This document shows, piece after piece, positions 49,962 to 59,499 of a stretch of DNA of 64,000 nt. How positions within the stretch are numbered: the first letter of the stretch is position 1; the number at the start of each line of letters is the position of its first letter. The stretch spans positions 3,658,001 through 3,722,000 of the forward strand of contig NC_023036.2 of assembly GCF_000317305.3 (NCBI RefSeq), read 5' to 3'. The translations under genes and the position numbers were made by a program. The notes under the pieces are model-generated. The model was not told the DNA's origin and ran no database searches. It saw only the letters and a program-made list of their open reading frames with translations. This stretch comes from Mycolicibacterium neoaurum VKM Ac-1815D (lineage in GTDB: Bacteria > Actinomycetota > Actinomycetes > Mycobacteriales > Mycobacteriaceae).

Positions 49962-51464
49962 ATGGGATCGGATGTGGTGGCCAGTCGGGAGTCGGTGCAG
50001 CATGCCCTCTCCGATCGCGCCGCGTCGGTCAAAGCGCTGTTGGATGCCGATTTCACGGTGTTCGACACCGCCGAGCTGTTGGCGTTGCAGTCCGAACGCG
50101 ACCAACGCGCCCGCGCCGATGCGGTCATCGATGCCCGCATCCAGGCCGCAATCATGCAGCGCAGCACCGCACACGAGATCGGCGCGAAATCCTGGGCCGA
50201 TGTCCTGATCACCCGGATGCGCCTGTCGGCCCGCGAGGCCGCAACCCGGGTGCGCCGCGCCGAACAACTGGCCCCCAGACGGTGCGTGACCGGGATCTTG
50301 CTCGATCCCGCGCTGCCGTTGTGCGCCCAGGCCTTGGCCGACGGCGACATCAACGAAGGCCACGTCACGGTGATCGCCGAAGCGGTGCGGATGGCCACCA
50401 AATACGTCGATGCCGCACAGTGCGCACAGTTGGAGGCCATCTTGGTCCCCGTGGCCCGGGTCAGTGGCCCCGAGACCGTGCACCAGGCCGCGGTACGGGC
50501 GCTCTATGTCATGAATCAGGACGGACTGGGCCCGGATATCGCCCGCCACACACGCGGCATCACCGTGGGCACGCAGGATCCTGACGGGTTGACCCGCATC
50601 ACCGGCTGGGTCGATGCCGAACTGGCCGCCTACCTGGGCACGGTCAACGACACCTGGGCCCGCCCCGGAATCAACAACCCCGCCGACCCCCACTCACCGG
50701 CCAACCCCGAGACCACCGACCCCGAAACAGCGCCGCCGCCGGGACCCGGTACGAAGACCCACGACGCTGCCGCCGCAGCCGCGGCGTCCCCGGCACCGGC
50801 ACTGCCACCGCTGACCGGGCCCGCCGGCCGCGACACCCGCAGCCCGGCCCAACGCCAACACGACGCGCTCAAAGCCGTCCTACGCGACACCATCGCCTCC
50901 GGACGCCTCGGCCAACACAACGGCCTACCGGTCACCGTCGTGGTCTCCACCACCCTGCCCGAACTCGAAACCGCCGCCGGCATCGCGGTCACCGGCACCG
51001 GCACCCTCATGCCCATGCCCGACCTGATCCGCCTGGCCGAACACGCCCACCACTACCTGGTCATCTACCGCCACCACACCGCCGAACCGCTCTACCTGGG
51101 CCGCACCAAACGCCTGGCCACCAAAGCCCAACGCCTACTGCTCCACCACCGCGACCGTGGCTGCACCCGCCCCGGCTGCACCCGATGCGCCAACCACTGC
51201 CAAGCCCATCACGCCCAACCCAGCTGGGCCCACGGCGGACACACCGACGCCCCCACCCTCGCACTGGGCTGCCCACCGGACAACCAACTCGCCGAACTGG
51301 GCTGGACCACCACCATCGACCCCACCACCGGCCGCGTCCACTGGCACCCACCACCACTACTGGACACCGGCCAAAACACCATCAACCACCACTTCCACCC
51401 AGAAGAACTACTCAGCCACCCCGAAGAAGCGGTGGATGATCCTGAGCGACAGGATGATTCGTGA
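49962..51464 (+). CDS. DUF222 / HNH endonuclease-domain protein (13E12 repeat family)
   Basis: 500 residues from ATG 49962. N-terminal DUF222 helical domain (about 20-260), a Pro- and Ala-rich linker (about 245-300), and a C-terminal HNH-like domain with CTRPGCTRCANHCQAHHAQPSWAHGG (the HH pair is the metal/catalytic site) and the following LALGCPPDN. These multicopy genes recur across mycobacterial genomes and often mark variable sites. Codon use changes along the gene: the C-terminal half prefers CAA and AAA codons. A TATGTT hexamer ends seven bases before the ATG, consistent with a leaderless transcript. Confidence 0.82.
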   Translation: MGSDVVASRESVQHALSDRAASVKALLDADFTVFDTAELLALQSERDQRARADAVIDARIQAAIMQRSTAHEIGAKSWADVLITRMRLSAREAATRVRRAEQLAPRRCVTGILLDPALPLCAQALADGDINEGHVTVIAEAVRMATKYVDAAQCAQLEAILVPVARVSGPETVHQAAVRALYVMNQDGLGPDIARHTRGITVGTQDPDGLTRITGWVDAELAAYLGTVNDTWARPGINNPADPHSPANPETTDPETAPPPGPGTKTHDAAAAAAASPAPALPPLTGPAGRDTRSPAQRQHDALKAVLRDTIASGRLGQHNGLPVTVVVSTTLPELETAAGIAVTGTGTLMPMPDLIRLAEHAHHYLVIYRHHTAEPLYLGRTKRLATKAQRLLLHHRDRGCTRPGCTRCANHCQAHHAQPSWAHGGHTDAPTLALGCPPDNQLAELGWTTTIDPTTGRVHWHPPPLLDTGQNTINHHFHPEELLSHPEEAVDDPERQDDS

Positions 51465-51475
51465 TGAACGACGCA

Positions 51476-51865
51476 TCACTCCGCGGGCTTGACCGCCAGC
51501 ACGGGCTTCGGACACTCCAGGATGAGCTTCTGGGCAACGCTGCCGAGCAGCAGCTTGCCCACCGGGCTGCGATGGCGAATCCCGACCACCAGCACCTCGG
51601 CGTCCGGGGCATCCATCGCGGTCAGCAGCTCGTCGACCGCGTCCACCCCGACGGGCTGACGCAGCTCGTATTCGACACCACACTCGGCGAGCCGTGCCTC
51701 GACATCGCGCACCTCGGCACCGCCGGCGAACCGCGAATCCACGTATGACTCACCGGAGGTCGAGTTGATCACCAACAGGCTGGTCTTGCGCAGTGTCGCC
51801 TCGGCGATGCCGTGCTCCAACGCAGCGTGCCCGAACTGGTCTGCGGTGTAACCGATGACAATCAT
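51476..51865 (-). CDS. universal stress protein
   Basis: 129 residues, a single Usp domain. The ATP-binding segment is VVGIRHRSPVGKLLLGSVAQKL, where G, G and GS occupy the G-2x-G-9x-G(S/T) positions, so it belongs to the nucleotide-binding type. It lies 28 bp after tctA in the same direction, and is probably the last gene of the tctCBA operon. Confidence 0.82.
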   Translation of the reverse strand: MIVIGYTADQFGHAALEHGIAEATLRKTSLLVINSTSGESYVDSRFAGGAEVRDVEARLAECGVEYELRQPVGVDAVDELLTAMDAPDAEVLVVGIRHRSPVGKLLLGSVAQKLILECPKPVLAVKPAE

Positions 51866-51893
51866 TGTTGCTCCTCACACACGCGTCGGTCGG

Positions 51894-53435
51894 TCACAGC
51901 TGGCCCGCCTTCGTCTTCTGGTCCTTGTCATCCTCGACGATCAACAGGCTCTCCTCGCTGCGGTTGAACAGACGCAACACCAGCGGGGCCAGCAGCAGCA
52001 GCGCCATGAGGACGTAGGTGACGATCGCGACCGGCTCGGTGAACAGGCTGCTCCAGTCGCCGCCGCCGAGCTGCAGGCTCTGTCGCAGCTGGCGCTCGAT
52101 TCGCGGGCCGAGGATCACACCGATGATCAACGGCAGCACGGGAAGTCCGAATCGGCGCATCATCAAACCCATCAACCCGAAGATGAGCAGCAGCAACAGA
52201 TCCAGCGGCTGCAGGTTGACCGCAAAGGCTCCGAGCGCGGCGAAGAACAGGATTCCGGCGTACAGGTACGGCCGCGGGGTGCGCAGCAGCTTGGCCCACA
52301 GCGGCGCCAACGGGAGGTTCAGTGCCAGCAACATGAAGTTGCCGATGAACAGACTGGCGATCAACGTCCAGATGAGCAGCGGTTCCTTGTCGAACAGCGT
52401 GGGACCGGGCTGGATTCCGTAGGAGACAAACGCGGTCAGCATGACGGCCGCGGTGGCATTGGTCGGCAGACCCAGCGACAGCATCGGCACCAGAGTGCCC
52501 GCGGCCGAGGCGTTGTTCGCCGCTTCCGGACCGGCGACACCCTCGATGGCACCCTTGCCGAACTCCTCGGGATGCTTGCTCAACTTCTTCTCGGTGATGT
52601 AGCTCAAGAAGGTCGGCAACTCCGCACCACCAGCGGGCAGTGCACCGAAGGGGAAACCATACGCGGTACCGCGCAGCCAGGGCTTCCACGACCGCTTCCA
52701 GTCGCTCTTGCCCATCCAGGGCCGCCCGACCGGGATGACATCGGCCGGACGGCGGCGCAGATGGGCGCACACCCAGAGCGCCTCGCCGACGGCGAAGACC
52801 GCGACGGCGATGACGACGATGTCGATACCGTCGGCCAGCAGCGGCACTCCGAAGGTGGCACGGTTCTGACCGGTCAGCGAGTCGATACCGACGATGCCGA
52901 TCGCGAGACCGAGCAGCAGCGAGATCAGTCCGCGCAGTTTCGAGGAGCCCAGCACCGCGGTGACCGCGACGAGTGCGAACAACATGATCGCCAGATACGA
53001 GGGCGCACCGAGGGTGACGGCGAACCGGGACACCACGGGCGCGAAGGCGGCCAGCAGTACGGTGCCGATGGCGCCCGCGACGAACGACCCGATGGCGGCG
53101 GTGGCCAGCGCCTGTGCGGCGCGGCCTGCCTTGGCCATCTTGTTGCCCTCGATCGCGGTGATCACCGACGAGGATTCACCGGGGGTGTTCAGCAGGATCG
53201 ACGTCGTCGACCCGCCATACATACCGCCGTAGAAGATGCCGGCGAACATGATGAAAGCCGCACTGGGGCTGACGTTGTAGGTGATGGGCAGCAGCAGGGC
53301 CACCGTCATCGCCGGCCCGATACCCGGCAGAACGCCGACCGCGGTGCCCAGCAACACGCCGATCGCGGCGTACAGCAGATTCATCGGGGTGGCCGCCTCG
53401 GCGAACCCCTGCAGGAGCCAGTTGAAATTCTCCAT
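51894..53435 (-). CDS. tctA: tripartite tricarboxylate transporter permease TctA
   Basis: 513 residues with about 12 membrane segments. GVLPGIGPAMTVALLLPITY and GGMYGGSTTSILLNTPGE are the two signature blocks of TctA; a matching second half contains GALPAGGAELPTFLSY. It forms the large translocation subunit with TctB, driven by an ion gradient. Its ATG directly follows the tctB stop. Confidence 0.92.
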   Translation of the reverse strand: MENFNWLLQGFAEAATPMNLLYAAIGVLLGTAVGVLPGIGPAMTVALLLPITYNVSPSAAFIMFAGIFYGGMYGGSTTSILLNTPGESSSVITAIEGNKMAKAGRAAQALATAAIGSFVAGAIGTVLLAAFAPVVSRFAVTLGAPSYLAIMLFALVAVTAVLGSSKLRGLISLLLGLAIGIVGIDSLTGQNRATFGVPLLADGIDIVVIAVAVFAVGEALWVCAHLRRRPADVIPVGRPWMGKSDWKRSWKPWLRGTAYGFPFGALPAGGAELPTFLSYITEKKLSKHPEEFGKGAIEGVAGPEAANNASAAGTLVPMLSLGLPTNATAAVMLTAFVSYGIQPGPTLFDKEPLLIWTLIASLFIGNFMLLALNLPLAPLWAKLLRTPRPYLYAGILFFAALGAFAVNLQPLDLLLLLIFGLMGLMMRRFGLPVLPLIIGVILGPRIERQLRQSLQLGGGDWSSLFTEPVAIVTYVLMALLLLAPLVLRLFNRSEESLLIVEDDKDQKTKAGQL

Positions 53436-53948
53436 TTACAGGATCCCATCCAATATGCCTGCGGGCAGCGGGATTCCGAGCCCGGAGTAGAACGCATAGA
53501 AGCTCACCAGCGCCAGCACGACGCCGATCGCAATATTGCGGACGTAGTGGCGGCTGCCCAGCACGGTGGCGCAGCCTGCGAAGAACAGCGCGCTGGCGAT
53601 CGCCCAGCCCAGTGGGTTCACCAGAACGATCAGCATGACGAACAGTCCGATGAGCATCCCCACGGTGCGCCAGTCGCTCGGCATGTCCGGATCGATGTCC
53701 TCACCCGCATCGGCCTCACCGCGCGACCCTCGCGGAATCGCGATGGCAAGGACGACGGCCATCACCAGCAGGCCGGTCCCGATGAGGATCGGGAAGAACC
53801 GCGGTCCGATGGGATCCACCTCGGCATAACCGCCGGGCATCGACAGGGCGTCGTAAATGAGGAATGCGCCGACGGCGACCATCACCACACAGACGATGTA
53901 CTGCGCGTAATCCGGCCGCACCTTCTCGGCCTGCACTTCGGTACTCAC
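53436..53948 (-). CDS. tctB: tripartite tricarboxylate transporter small subunit TctB
   Basis: 170 residues from GTG 53948, which overlaps the tctC stop by 4 nt; a longer frame is not supported. Four hydrophobic segments, with GPRFFPILIGTGLLVMA, the conserved TctB opening segment. An acidic loop (GEADAGEDIDPDMPSDWR) separates the helix pairs. It supports TctA in the membrane. Confidence 0.85.
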   Translation of the reverse strand: MSTEVQAEKVRPDYAQYIVCVVMVAVGAFLIYDALSMPGGYAEVDPIGPRFFPILIGTGLLVMAVVLAIAIPRGSRGEADAGEDIDPDMPSDWRTVGMLIGLFVMLIVLVNPLGWAIASALFFAGCATVLGSRHYVRNIAIGVVLALVSFYAFYSGLGIPLPAGILDGIL

Positions 53949-54940
53949 ACCAGCCCCAGATCGGTCAGCGTCGTCTCGACCCGGCGGTCCTGGTCGGCCA
54001 GGAACTCCTCGAATGCCGGACCGGTCAGGAACGCATCCGTCCATCCGTTCTTCACCAGCGCTTCCTTCCATGCATCGGTTGCGTGCAACTCTTCGAGCAC
54101 CTTCACCATCGCGTCGCGATCGGAATCCGAGATGCCGGGCGGGGCAAGGATTCCGCGCCAGTTGGTGAAGGTCAGATCGATACCGGCCTCCTGCAGCGTC
54201 GGGGCATCGACACCCTCGACGCGCTCGCTGCCGGACACCGCGAGAACCCGGACCTGGCCGGCTTCGATCTGGTCGACGTATTCGCCGAGACCGGAGGTAC
54301 CTGCTGCAATCTTGTTGCCCAGCAAGGCAGTCAGCAGATCACCACCACCGTCGTAGGAGATGAAGTTCACCTTGGTCGGGTCGACACCGACGGCCTTGGC
54401 GGTCTCCATCGGGAACAGGTGGTCGGGGCCACCGGGGTTGGACCCACCACCGACGGTGACCTTGGCCGGGTCGGCCTTCCAGGCGTTGACGAAGTCCTGC
54501 ACCGTCCGGAACGGGGAGTCGGCCGGGACCAGGATGCCCTCCTGCTCCTCCACGACCTTCGCCAGCGCGGTGGCGTCCGAGGCGCGGGCGCTGGACCCGT
54601 TGGTGAACACCGCACCGACCACGCCGAGGCCCATCATCATCATGAGGTCGCCGTTGCCGCGCTCGTTCATCAAGCGCGCCATCGCGACGGTGCCACCGGC
54701 GCCGATCACGTTGAACACCTCGACCCGACCGGTGATCTTGTCGTCTTCCATGATCTTGACCGCGGTGCGCGCGGTCAGGTCGTAACCGCCACCGGGACTG
54801 TTCGGCACCATCATCCGCAACCGGTGCAATCCGGACTCATCGCCGCGGGTGACCCCGCAGGCAGAGAGCACAAGCGCGGCGACCAGTGCGATGACCAACG
54901 AGACCGTGATCCGCCGGCCGCCGGACTGCCCTACGTACAT
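53945..54940 (-). CDS. tctC: tripartite tricarboxylate transporter substrate-binding lipoprotein TctC
   Basis: 331 residues from ATG 54940. The lipobox ALVLSAC follows a hydrophobic stretch. The mature protein has the Bug/TctC fold: MVPNSPGGGYDLTART and the closing GVTxxP-type region. It would bind citrate, tricarballylate or another carboxylate outside the membrane. First gene of tctCBA; a CRP-like site lies 46 bp upstream. Confidence 0.9.
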   Translation of the reverse strand: MYVGQSGGRRITVSLVIALVAALVLSACGVTRGDESGLHRLRMMVPNSPGGGYDLTARTAVKIMEDDKITGRVEVFNVIGAGGTVAMARLMNERGNGDLMMMMGLGVVGAVFTNGSSARASDATALAKVVEEQEGILVPADSPFRTVQDFVNAWKADPAKVTVGGGSNPGGPDHLFPMETAKAVGVDPTKVNFISYDGGGDLLTALLGNKIAAGTSGLGEYVDQIEAGQVRVLAVSGSERVEGVDAPTLQEAGIDLTFTNWRGILAPPGISDSDRDAMVKVLEELHATDAWKEALVKNGWTDAFLTGPAFEEFLADQDRRVETTLTDLGLV

Positions 54941-54985
54941 ATCGACCCCAATCAATTGTGATGCTCAGCAATACTGGACCCTGCT

Positions 54986-55001
54986 GGTGACTCAGGTCAC
55001 T
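54986..55001. promoter_or_regulatory. CRP-like operator between tctC and the sensor kinase
   Basis: GGTGACTCAGGTCACT has both half-sites GTGA-N6-TCAC. Its 14-bp core is the reverse complement of the core of the perfect CRP site at 11583-11598. It lies 21 bp before the kinase GTG (close enough to cover its promoter or leader) and 45 bp before the tctC ATG. Confidence 0.5.
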
Positions 55002-55022
55002 CATATGAACGCAAAGGAAGTT

Positions 55023-56684
55023 GTGGTCATTAAGAACACGAGTTGGGGACGCAGCCTCGGCGGCCAGTTCCTGGCGTTTCAACTTGTCGTCGTGGCAGTC
55101 GTCCTCGTCGCGGTGGCCGCGGTGTCGGTCGCGCAGTCGACCAGCGAGTTCCGCGAGGTACGAGGTCAGCGAATGATCGCGGTGGCCGAGAACATGGCAT
55201 CGACCCCGATCGTCCGCGAACGTTATGACGACCCGTTCGCCGGACGCACCCTGGCGCCGGAGGTGGACCGGGCGGTGGCCCTGTCGGGTGCCGACCTCGC
55301 CGAGATCCTCGGGCCGGACGGCACCGTGCGGGTGTCCTCGGACCCGTCACGGATCGGCGCCGCCACCGACCTGGGGCCGAGCCGCGCCGACGAGGGCCGC
55401 GCCTGGTTCGGTGACGAGGATGTCGCGGGCTCACACAGTCTGGTCGGGCAGGTGCCGATCCTGTCCACCGATGGCGAGGTGCTGGCGGTGGCATCGGTCA
55501 GCGAAGGTTACCCGTCGACATGGGAACTGCTCAGCGGTGCGGGCGAGCGGCTGCTCATCTATCTCGGACTGGGCGCCGCATTGGGCCTTGCCGCGTCCTG
55601 GCTGCTGTCCCGGCGGATCAAGCGGCACACCCGCGGTTTGGAGATCGCCGAGATCGCCGGGCTGGCCGATCATCGGGAGGCCTTGCTGCACAGCATTCGT
55701 GAGGGTGTGGTGGCGGTCAACACCGACGGCATCATCACCGTCGTCAACGACAGCGCCCAGCGACTGCTCGGTATCGGCCCCGATGCGGTGGGCCGGCGCG
55801 CCGATGAGGTGGGGCTGGAACCGGCGGTGGTGGAGTTCCTGCTGTCGGGCTCCGGCGAACACGCCGACGAACATGACGTGGTGATCGCGACCGGCAGTCA
55901 CATCCTGGCCCTCAATCGCAGCACCGCTCTGAGCCAAGGGCGCAGCCTGGGTACGGTCACCACCATGCGTGACAGCACCGAACTGGCTGCCCTGCAGGCA
56001 CAGTTGTCCTCACACCGCAGCGTCACCGACACCCTGCGGGCCCAGACCCACGAATTCGCCAACCAGCTCCACACCATCTCGGGTCTGGTCCAGCTGGGCG
56101 AGTTCGATGCGGTGCACAATCTGGTCGGCACGCTCACCCGCCGGCGAGCCGAGATCAATGACGCCGTCACGCAACGGGTTTCCGATCCCGCGGTGGCCGC
56201 CCTGCTGATCGCGAAGACGTCCTTGGCCGCCGAGAGCGGCGTGCTGCTGCACCTCGATCCCAGCAGCCGCCTCGGCGCGCTCACACCGGCGTTGGCCACC
56301 GATGTCATCACGGTCCTCGGCAACCTGATCGACAACGCCGTCGAGGCGTCGGTGGGATCGGATCCTGCCAGGGTCACGGTGCGGATCGAGGATCGGGACG
56401 GGCTGATCATCAGCGTCAGCGACACCGGTCCCGGTGTGCCGCAGGCGCTTCGGGAGGAGATTTTCGCCCGCGGGGTCACGTCAAAGACCGCGGGCGGGCC
56501 TGCCGAGCAGCGCGGTATCGGGCTGGCGCTGGTGCGGCTGGTGACCGCCCAGCACGGTGGACATGCCGAGATCGGCGATGCCGAGGGTGGTGGCGCGTCA
56601 TTCGTGGTGCGCCTGCCCCGGGCGAGCGAAGCGACGGGAAAGACAGCACAGGCGAGCGAAGCGACGGTGGTGCCCGGTGCGTGA
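55023..56684 (+). CDS. CitA/DcuS-type sensor histidine kinase
   Basis: 553 residues from GTG 55023, preceded by AAGGAAG; ATG 55005 is an alternative. One membrane segment (18-36), an extracytoplasmic PAS-type sensor (40-170), a second membrane segment (175-195), a cytoplasmic PAS (220-310) and a kinase core: H343 in QTHEFANQLHTISGL, HATPase motifs NLIDNAVEA, DTGPGVP and GIGLALVRL. The arrangement is that of citrate/C4-dicarboxylate sensors. It is divergent from tctCBA and probably senses its substrate. Confidence 0.88.
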   Translation: MVIKNTSWGRSLGGQFLAFQLVVVAVVLVAVAAVSVAQSTSEFREVRGQRMIAVAENMASTPIVRERYDDPFAGRTLAPEVDRAVALSGADLAEILGPDGTVRVSSDPSRIGAATDLGPSRADEGRAWFGDEDVAGSHSLVGQVPILSTDGEVLAVASVSEGYPSTWELLSGAGERLLIYLGLGAALGLAASWLLSRRIKRHTRGLEIAEIAGLADHREALLHSIREGVVAVNTDGIITVVNDSAQRLLGIGPDAVGRRADEVGLEPAVVEFLLSGSGEHADEHDVVIATGSHILALNRSTALSQGRSLGTVTTMRDSTELAALQAQLSSHRSVTDTLRAQTHEFANQLHTISGLVQLGEFDAVHNLVGTLTRRRAEINDAVTQRVSDPAVAALLIAKTSLAAESGVLLHLDPSSRLGALTPALATDVITVLGNLIDNAVEASVGSDPARVTVRIEDRDGLIISVSDTGPGVPQALREEIFARGVTSKTAGGPAEQRGIGLALVRLVTAQHGGHAEIGDAEGGGASFVVRLPRASEATGKTAQASEATVVPGA

Positions 56685-57345
56685 CGTGCTGATCGTCGAC
56701 GACGATTTCATGGTCGCCGACATCCACCGCCGGTTCGTCGAACGCATCGACGGGTACCGACCCGTTGCCGTGGCCAGCGGCGGTACCGAGGCGCTGAGGA
56801 AGGCGGCCGAGCTGCGCCCGGCGCTGATCCTGCTCGATGTCTACCTGCCGGATATGACCGGTCTGGAGGTGTTGCACCGGTTGCGGGCCGGCGGTGATCA
56901 CGTCGGGGTCATCATGATCACCGCCGCCAGGGAACTGGACACCGTGCGCGGCGCGCTCGACGGTGGCGCGGCCGACTACCTGATCAAACCGTTCGAGTTC
57001 GATCAGCTGCGCGCCAAACTGGTGGCCTTCGCCACCCGCGCCGACGCGCTGGCCGCCGAGGGCGGCGTGGACCAGAGCATGGTCGACGCACTGTTCGGCG
57101 GCACCGCCGCCGCGGACACACCCGATGTGCTGCCGAAGGGCCTGGGCGCCGAGACGGGACGGCTGGTACTCGACGCCGTGCGTGGTGCCGGTGAGGTGTC
57201 CGCGGCCGAATGTGCCGACCTGGTCGGGATCTCGCGGGTGAGTGCGCGGCGTTACCTGGAGCACTATCTGAGCACCGGTGTGGTGGAGCTACGCCTGCAG
57301 TACGGTTCGGGGCGGCCCGAGCGGCGCTACCGAGTCCCACGATGA
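56677..57345 (+). CDS. CitB/DcuR-family response regulator
   Basis: 222 residues from GTG 56677, overlapping the kinase by 8 nt. Receiver with D8-D10 and phosphoacceptor D54 (ILLDVYLP), YLIKPFEF switch lysine, a linker, and a C-terminal helix-turn-helix of the CitT type (SAAECADLVGISRVSARRYLEHYL). It should activate tctCBA in response to the cognate kinase. Confidence 0.88.
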   Translation: MRDVLIVDDDFMVADIHRRFVERIDGYRPVAVASGGTEALRKAAELRPALILLDVYLPDMTGLEVLHRLRAGGDHVGVIMITAARELDTVRGALDGGAADYLIKPFEFDQLRAKLVAFATRADALAAEGGVDQSMVDALFGGTAAADTPDVLPKGLGAETGRLVLDAVRGAGEVSAAECADLVGISRVSARRYLEHYLSTGVVELRLQYGSGRPERRYRVPR

Positions 57346-57361
57346 CGAGTAGATTCTCGGT

Positions 57362-58090
57362 GTGGCACCCACCGTCCTCTTCCTCCACAACGATCCCATC
57401 GCCACCGAGGCGATGCTGGGGAACGCTTTCGCCGACGCCGGTTTCGATGTGTCGACCTTCACGGTCGTGCCCGCCGACCAGGCCGAGTCCCCCGCGATCG
57501 ACATCACCTTCCCCGACCCGACCCACTACGACGTCATCGTGCCCCTCGGTGCGCGGTGGCCGGTGTACGACGAGGCGCTCAAGGCCACGTGGGTAGGCGC
57601 CCAGACCGAGCTGGTCCGAAACGCGGCCGCGGCGGGAATCCCGACGCTGGGTGTCTGCTTCGGCGGGCAGCTGCTCGCCCAGGCCTTCGGCGGCACGGTC
57701 GAGCGCTCGGCACTGCCCGAGATCGGCTGGTATGACATCGTTTCCGATCAACCCGAACTGATCCCGCCCGGCCCATGGTTCGAATGGCATTTCGACCGGT
57801 TCACATTGCCGCCCGGCGCGGTCGAGATAGCCCGAACGGCAACGACACTGCAGGCATTCGCGCTGGGACGCACCGTCGGGCTGCAGTTCCACCCCGAGCT
57901 GGACCCGCAGCTGCTGGAGATCTGGCTCGATGATGACCGCGATGCCGGTGAGGCCGGAGCGCTCGGCGTGAGTCACGACGAGTTACGCGCGCGCACCAGG
58001 GATATGCACGTGGACGCGGCTCGACGCCTCCACGCGCTGGTGAACGGGTTCCTGGCCTATACCGCGCGTCAGCCGTGCCCCAGTTCGTGA
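57362..58090 (+). CDS. class I glutamine amidotransferase-fold protein
   Basis: 242 residues from GTG 57362. The triad of class I amidotransferases is present: C99 in GVCFGGQLLAQAFGG, H177 and E179 in LQFHPEL. It has no synthetase partner domain, so it belongs to the stand-alone GMP-synthase-like group, where the substrate is usually unknown. The 3' end overlaps the convergent TIGR01777 gene by 22 nt. Confidence 0.75.
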   Translation: MAPTVLFLHNDPIATEAMLGNAFADAGFDVSTFTVVPADQAESPAIDITFPDPTHYDVIVPLGARWPVYDEALKATWVGAQTELVRNAAAAGIPTLGVCFGGQLLAQAFGGTVERSALPEIGWYDIVSDQPELIPPGPWFEWHFDRFTLPPGAVEIARTATTLQAFALGRTVGLQFHPELDPQLLEIWLDDDRDAGEAGALGVSHDELRARTRDMHVDAARRLHALVNGFLAYTARQPCPSS

Positions 58091-59418
58091 GCCAGCGCGG
58101 CGTCCACGGTGGGCCGGCGGAACCGGTGTCCACGCGCCTCCAGCTTGGCGGGCACCACCCGTTGATCGGCCTCGGCGAGTTCGCGGGCGCCTTGCGCACC
58201 GAGCAGTAGCTTCGGCCCGAACGAGGGCACCGGCAGCAGCGTCGGCCGGTGCAGCACCCGGCCGAGTGCGGCGGTGTATTCGGTGTTGCGCACCGGAACC
58301 GGTGCCACCGCGTTCACCGGGCCACTGAGTTCGGTGTCATACAGCGCACGGTGGTAGATGTCGAGCAGGTCGTCGAGCCCGATCCAGGCCAACCACTGCC
58401 TACCACTGCCCAACCGCCCGCCGAGGCCGGCCGCGAACAAGGGCCGCATCAGCCGCAGCGTCCCGCCGTTGGCGGATTGCACCACGCCGGTGCGGACGTT
58501 GACGACTCGGATGCCGGCGTCGGCCGCCGGCGCCGTCGCGGCCTCCCAGTCGGCCACCACATCGGCGAGGAAACCGTCACCGCGGGAGGCATCCTCGGTC
58601 AGCAGCGAGTCGCCGCGCTCGTAGCCGTAGAAACCGACGGCCGATGCGCTCACCAGGATTCGCGGTCCGTTCTCGGTCGCGGCGGCCAACTCGGCCAGCG
58701 CGCGGGTCGGGCCGATGCGGCTGTCCCGGATGGCCCGGCGGTGCGCATCGGTGAAACGGCCGGCGATCGACGCGCCGGCCAGATGGATGACCGCATCGAC
58801 ACCGGACAGCAGATCCGCCGCAGGTTGGTCCGGATTCCACTGTCGTTCATCGGCATTGGCGGCAGCTCCACGGACCAGCCGGATGACCCGATGCCCACCG
58901 CTGCTGAGAAAGGCACTCAACGCGGCGCCGACCAGCCCGGAGGAACCGGTCACGGCAACGGTCAGCGGTGTCAGTCCGGCCGCGGCGGCATCCCGGTGGG
59001 CGGCCAGATCTTCGGCCAGCTGCGTGTGCCGGTAGACGAACATGGGACGCAGCGCGGCGGCAGGAACCACCGTCTCGACGTGATCGGAGACCCTGGTACC
59101 GGATCCCTCCGCGGCGAAATCGTGGGTATGCCGCCATGTTCCGACTGCGCGTACCGGCCAGGTGATCGGGCCGTCGCTGGACAACACATCGACGAACCGG
59201 TGTGGCGGGTCGTACTCGTCGGCCTGGTGCTGGGCGACCCAGCGCAAGCCACCGGGCAGACCGAGTACGGCTTTGCCATCGGCAAGCGACTCGGTTTCGG
59301 CGACGACGGTCATCGGCTGCCATGGTGGAACGAGGCGCCGCATCGCGCCGGGACGGCTGTGCCAGGCGAAGACATCGTCGATCCGATGCGGGACGACACT
59401 GTCGAACTCGATGCTCAC
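58069..59418 (-). CDS. SRPBCC-SDR fusion protein, TIGR01777 family
   Basis: 449 residues from GTG 59418; a TTG at 59478 is the only longer option. An N-terminal SRPBCC ligand-binding domain (1-150) is fused to an NAD(P)-binding epimerase-like domain (VTGSSGLVGAALSAFL near 155) and a C-terminal DUF1731 helix region (GARELAEADQRVVPAKL). The family is related to SulA/YfcH and its substrate is not known. Confidence 0.8.
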   Translation of the reverse strand: MSIEFDSVVPHRIDDVFAWHSRPGAMRRLVPPWQPMTVVAETESLADGKAVLGLPGGLRWVAQHQADEYDPPHRFVDVLSSDGPITWPVRAVGTWRHTHDFAAEGSGTRVSDHVETVVPAAALRPMFVYRHTQLAEDLAAHRDAAAAGLTPLTVAVTGSSGLVGAALSAFLSSGGHRVIRLVRGAAANADERQWNPDQPAADLLSGVDAVIHLAGASIAGRFTDAHRRAIRDSRIGPTRALAELAAATENGPRILVSASAVGFYGYERGDSLLTEDASRGDGFLADVVADWEAATAPAADAGIRVVNVRTGVVQSANGGTLRLMRPLFAAGLGGRLGSGRQWLAWIGLDDLLDIYHRALYDTELSGPVNAVAPVPVRNTEYTAALGRVLHRPTLLPVPSFGPKLLLGAQGARELAEADQRVVPAKLEARGHRFRRPTVDAALAHELGHG

Positions 59419-59499
59419 AGGTTTCGCCGGTCCGTTGGATTCACGGGCGCGGGGATACCCGGGCACGGCGGCGATCAAACCCGCCGGGCCCGCCGTCGA

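Noticed and set aside
51855..54356. 833-codon open frame antisense to tctA and tctB
   Set aside because: Gln/Asp/Arg/His-rich shadow of transmembrane codons; no recognisable domain.
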